From NCBI GenBank assembly GCA_023381535.1, contig JAMCSN010000075.1, positions 1 to 5,479 on the forward strand: a DNA stretch of 5,479 bases. Reading direction: 5' to 3'. A program made the position numbers and the translations under genes. Below are positions 5,254 through 5,479 of this stretch, one piece after another. Position 1 is the stretch's first letter. The number at the start of each line of letters is the position of its first letter. This DNA is from Bacteroidota bacterium (GTDB lineage: Bacteria > Bacteroidota > Ignavibacteria > Ignavibacteriales > Melioribacteraceae). The notes beneath the pieces were generated by a model, which was given only the letters and a program-made list of their open reading frames with translations, was not told the DNA's origin and did not search any database.

Positions 5254-5479
5254 ACCTTAGAATCTCTGTGAAGATTTACTTACGGTGATTGTACCGAGTC
5301 ACAAAATACGGAAATAATTCATATCAGCGCGAAAGCCTTCAACAAAAACTTGAGAAGAATAAACTCACAGATTATGAATAAGCCCAAAAACGTTCGTAAA
5401 ATATGATATTTCGGGAAATATTTCACGGATAAGGATGTTTCTAATTCCTATGTAATTATAACTGATAATTTAGTATGTT
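5254..5479. other. Gene-free leader upstream of the kinase operon
   Basis: No supportable coding frame reaches into or through these 226 bases. A near match to the -7 element (TATTTTG, one T short of TAnnTTTG, at 5302-5308 on the minus strand) could be the kinase promoter, but no -33 element is convincing. CGGT (5283-5286) and ACCG (5293-5296) form a small inverted repeat between that element and the gene. The inverted heptamers further out are listed separately. Confidence 0.5.
5406..5424. promoter_or_regulatory. 7-2-7 inverted repeat, candidate binding site of the response regulator
   Basis: ATATTTC (5406-5412), GG, then GAAATAT (5415-5421) form a perfect inverted repeat of 7-base arms with a 2-base centre. 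A further ATATTTC at 5418-5424 overlaps the second arm, giving a direct repeat with a 12-base period as well. NarL-type regulators are known to bind 7-2-7 sites in this geometry, though their described sequence is different (TACYYMT type). It lies about 150 bases upstream of the kinase ATG and could serve autoregulation. Binding is an inference. Confidence 0.4.

Noticed and set aside
5241..5260. AAGG just before the kinase ATG as a ribosome site
   Set aside because: The spacer is a single base, too short for normal pairing; the gene is treated as lacking a clear site.
5374..5406. Ten-codon plus-strand frame (ATG AAT AAG CCC ...) in the kinase leader
   Set aside because: It is very short, has no ribosome site and no downstream gene on that strand.
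1..5479. RNA genes, CRISPR array, transposase or integrase
   Set aside because: No cloverleaf, rRNA segment, regularly spaced repeat array or recombinase motif was found by eye on either strand.

Overview
The window is AT-rich bacterial DNA in which every supportable gene lies on the minus strand. In transcription order, from right to left, they are: a sensor histidine kinase, its NarL/LuxR-type response regulator, a small secreted protein, a small polytopic membrane protein, and a large secreted alpha-amylase that runs off the left edge. Two exact TAnnTTTG elements sit at sensible distances upstream of the secreted-protein gene and the amylase gene. This is the -7 hexamer-like element of the Bacteroidota primary sigma factor. 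Two genes also keep a strong GGAGG ribosome site, which is uncommon in core Bacteroidota. Together these suggest the Bacteroidota/Chlorobiota/Ignavibacteriota group, perhaps Ignavibacteria. That placement is an inference; no taxonomic marker gene is present.

Right part (3435-5479): a 226-base leader with no gene, then the kinase (one membrane helix, PAS, HisKA_3-type histidine box, HATPase) and the regulator (REC plus LuxR HTH). The two genes overlap by 38 bases and so form one operon. The kinase leader carries a 7-2-7 inverted repeat, the geometry NarL-type regulators bind. The same heptamer recurs as a direct repeat just before the next transcription unit.

Middle part (2263-3434): a 146-base promoter region, then a two-gene unit separated by 9 bases. 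The first gene encodes an exported ~120-residue protein ending in CPPWCP. The second encodes a 188-residue protein with about seven membrane segments and no recognisable catalytic domain. I recognise neither family. Their position beside a two-component system makes this pair the best candidate for something undescribed, as a regulated output or as an accessory sensing module for the kinase.

Left part (1-2262): a 388-base gap holding a perfect 24-bp palindrome, a smaller inverted repeat, a composite dispersed-repeat-like element and a promoter, followed by a GH13 alpha-amylase. The amylase has all four catalytic motifs, a signal peptide, and close resemblance to the archaeal (Thermococcales, GH13_7-like) enzymes. 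It also has an extra beta-rich insertion of roughly 130-150 residues in domain B, part of which looks like a PPC domain. Its C-terminus lies outside the window. No RNA gene, CRISPR array or transposase is visible.
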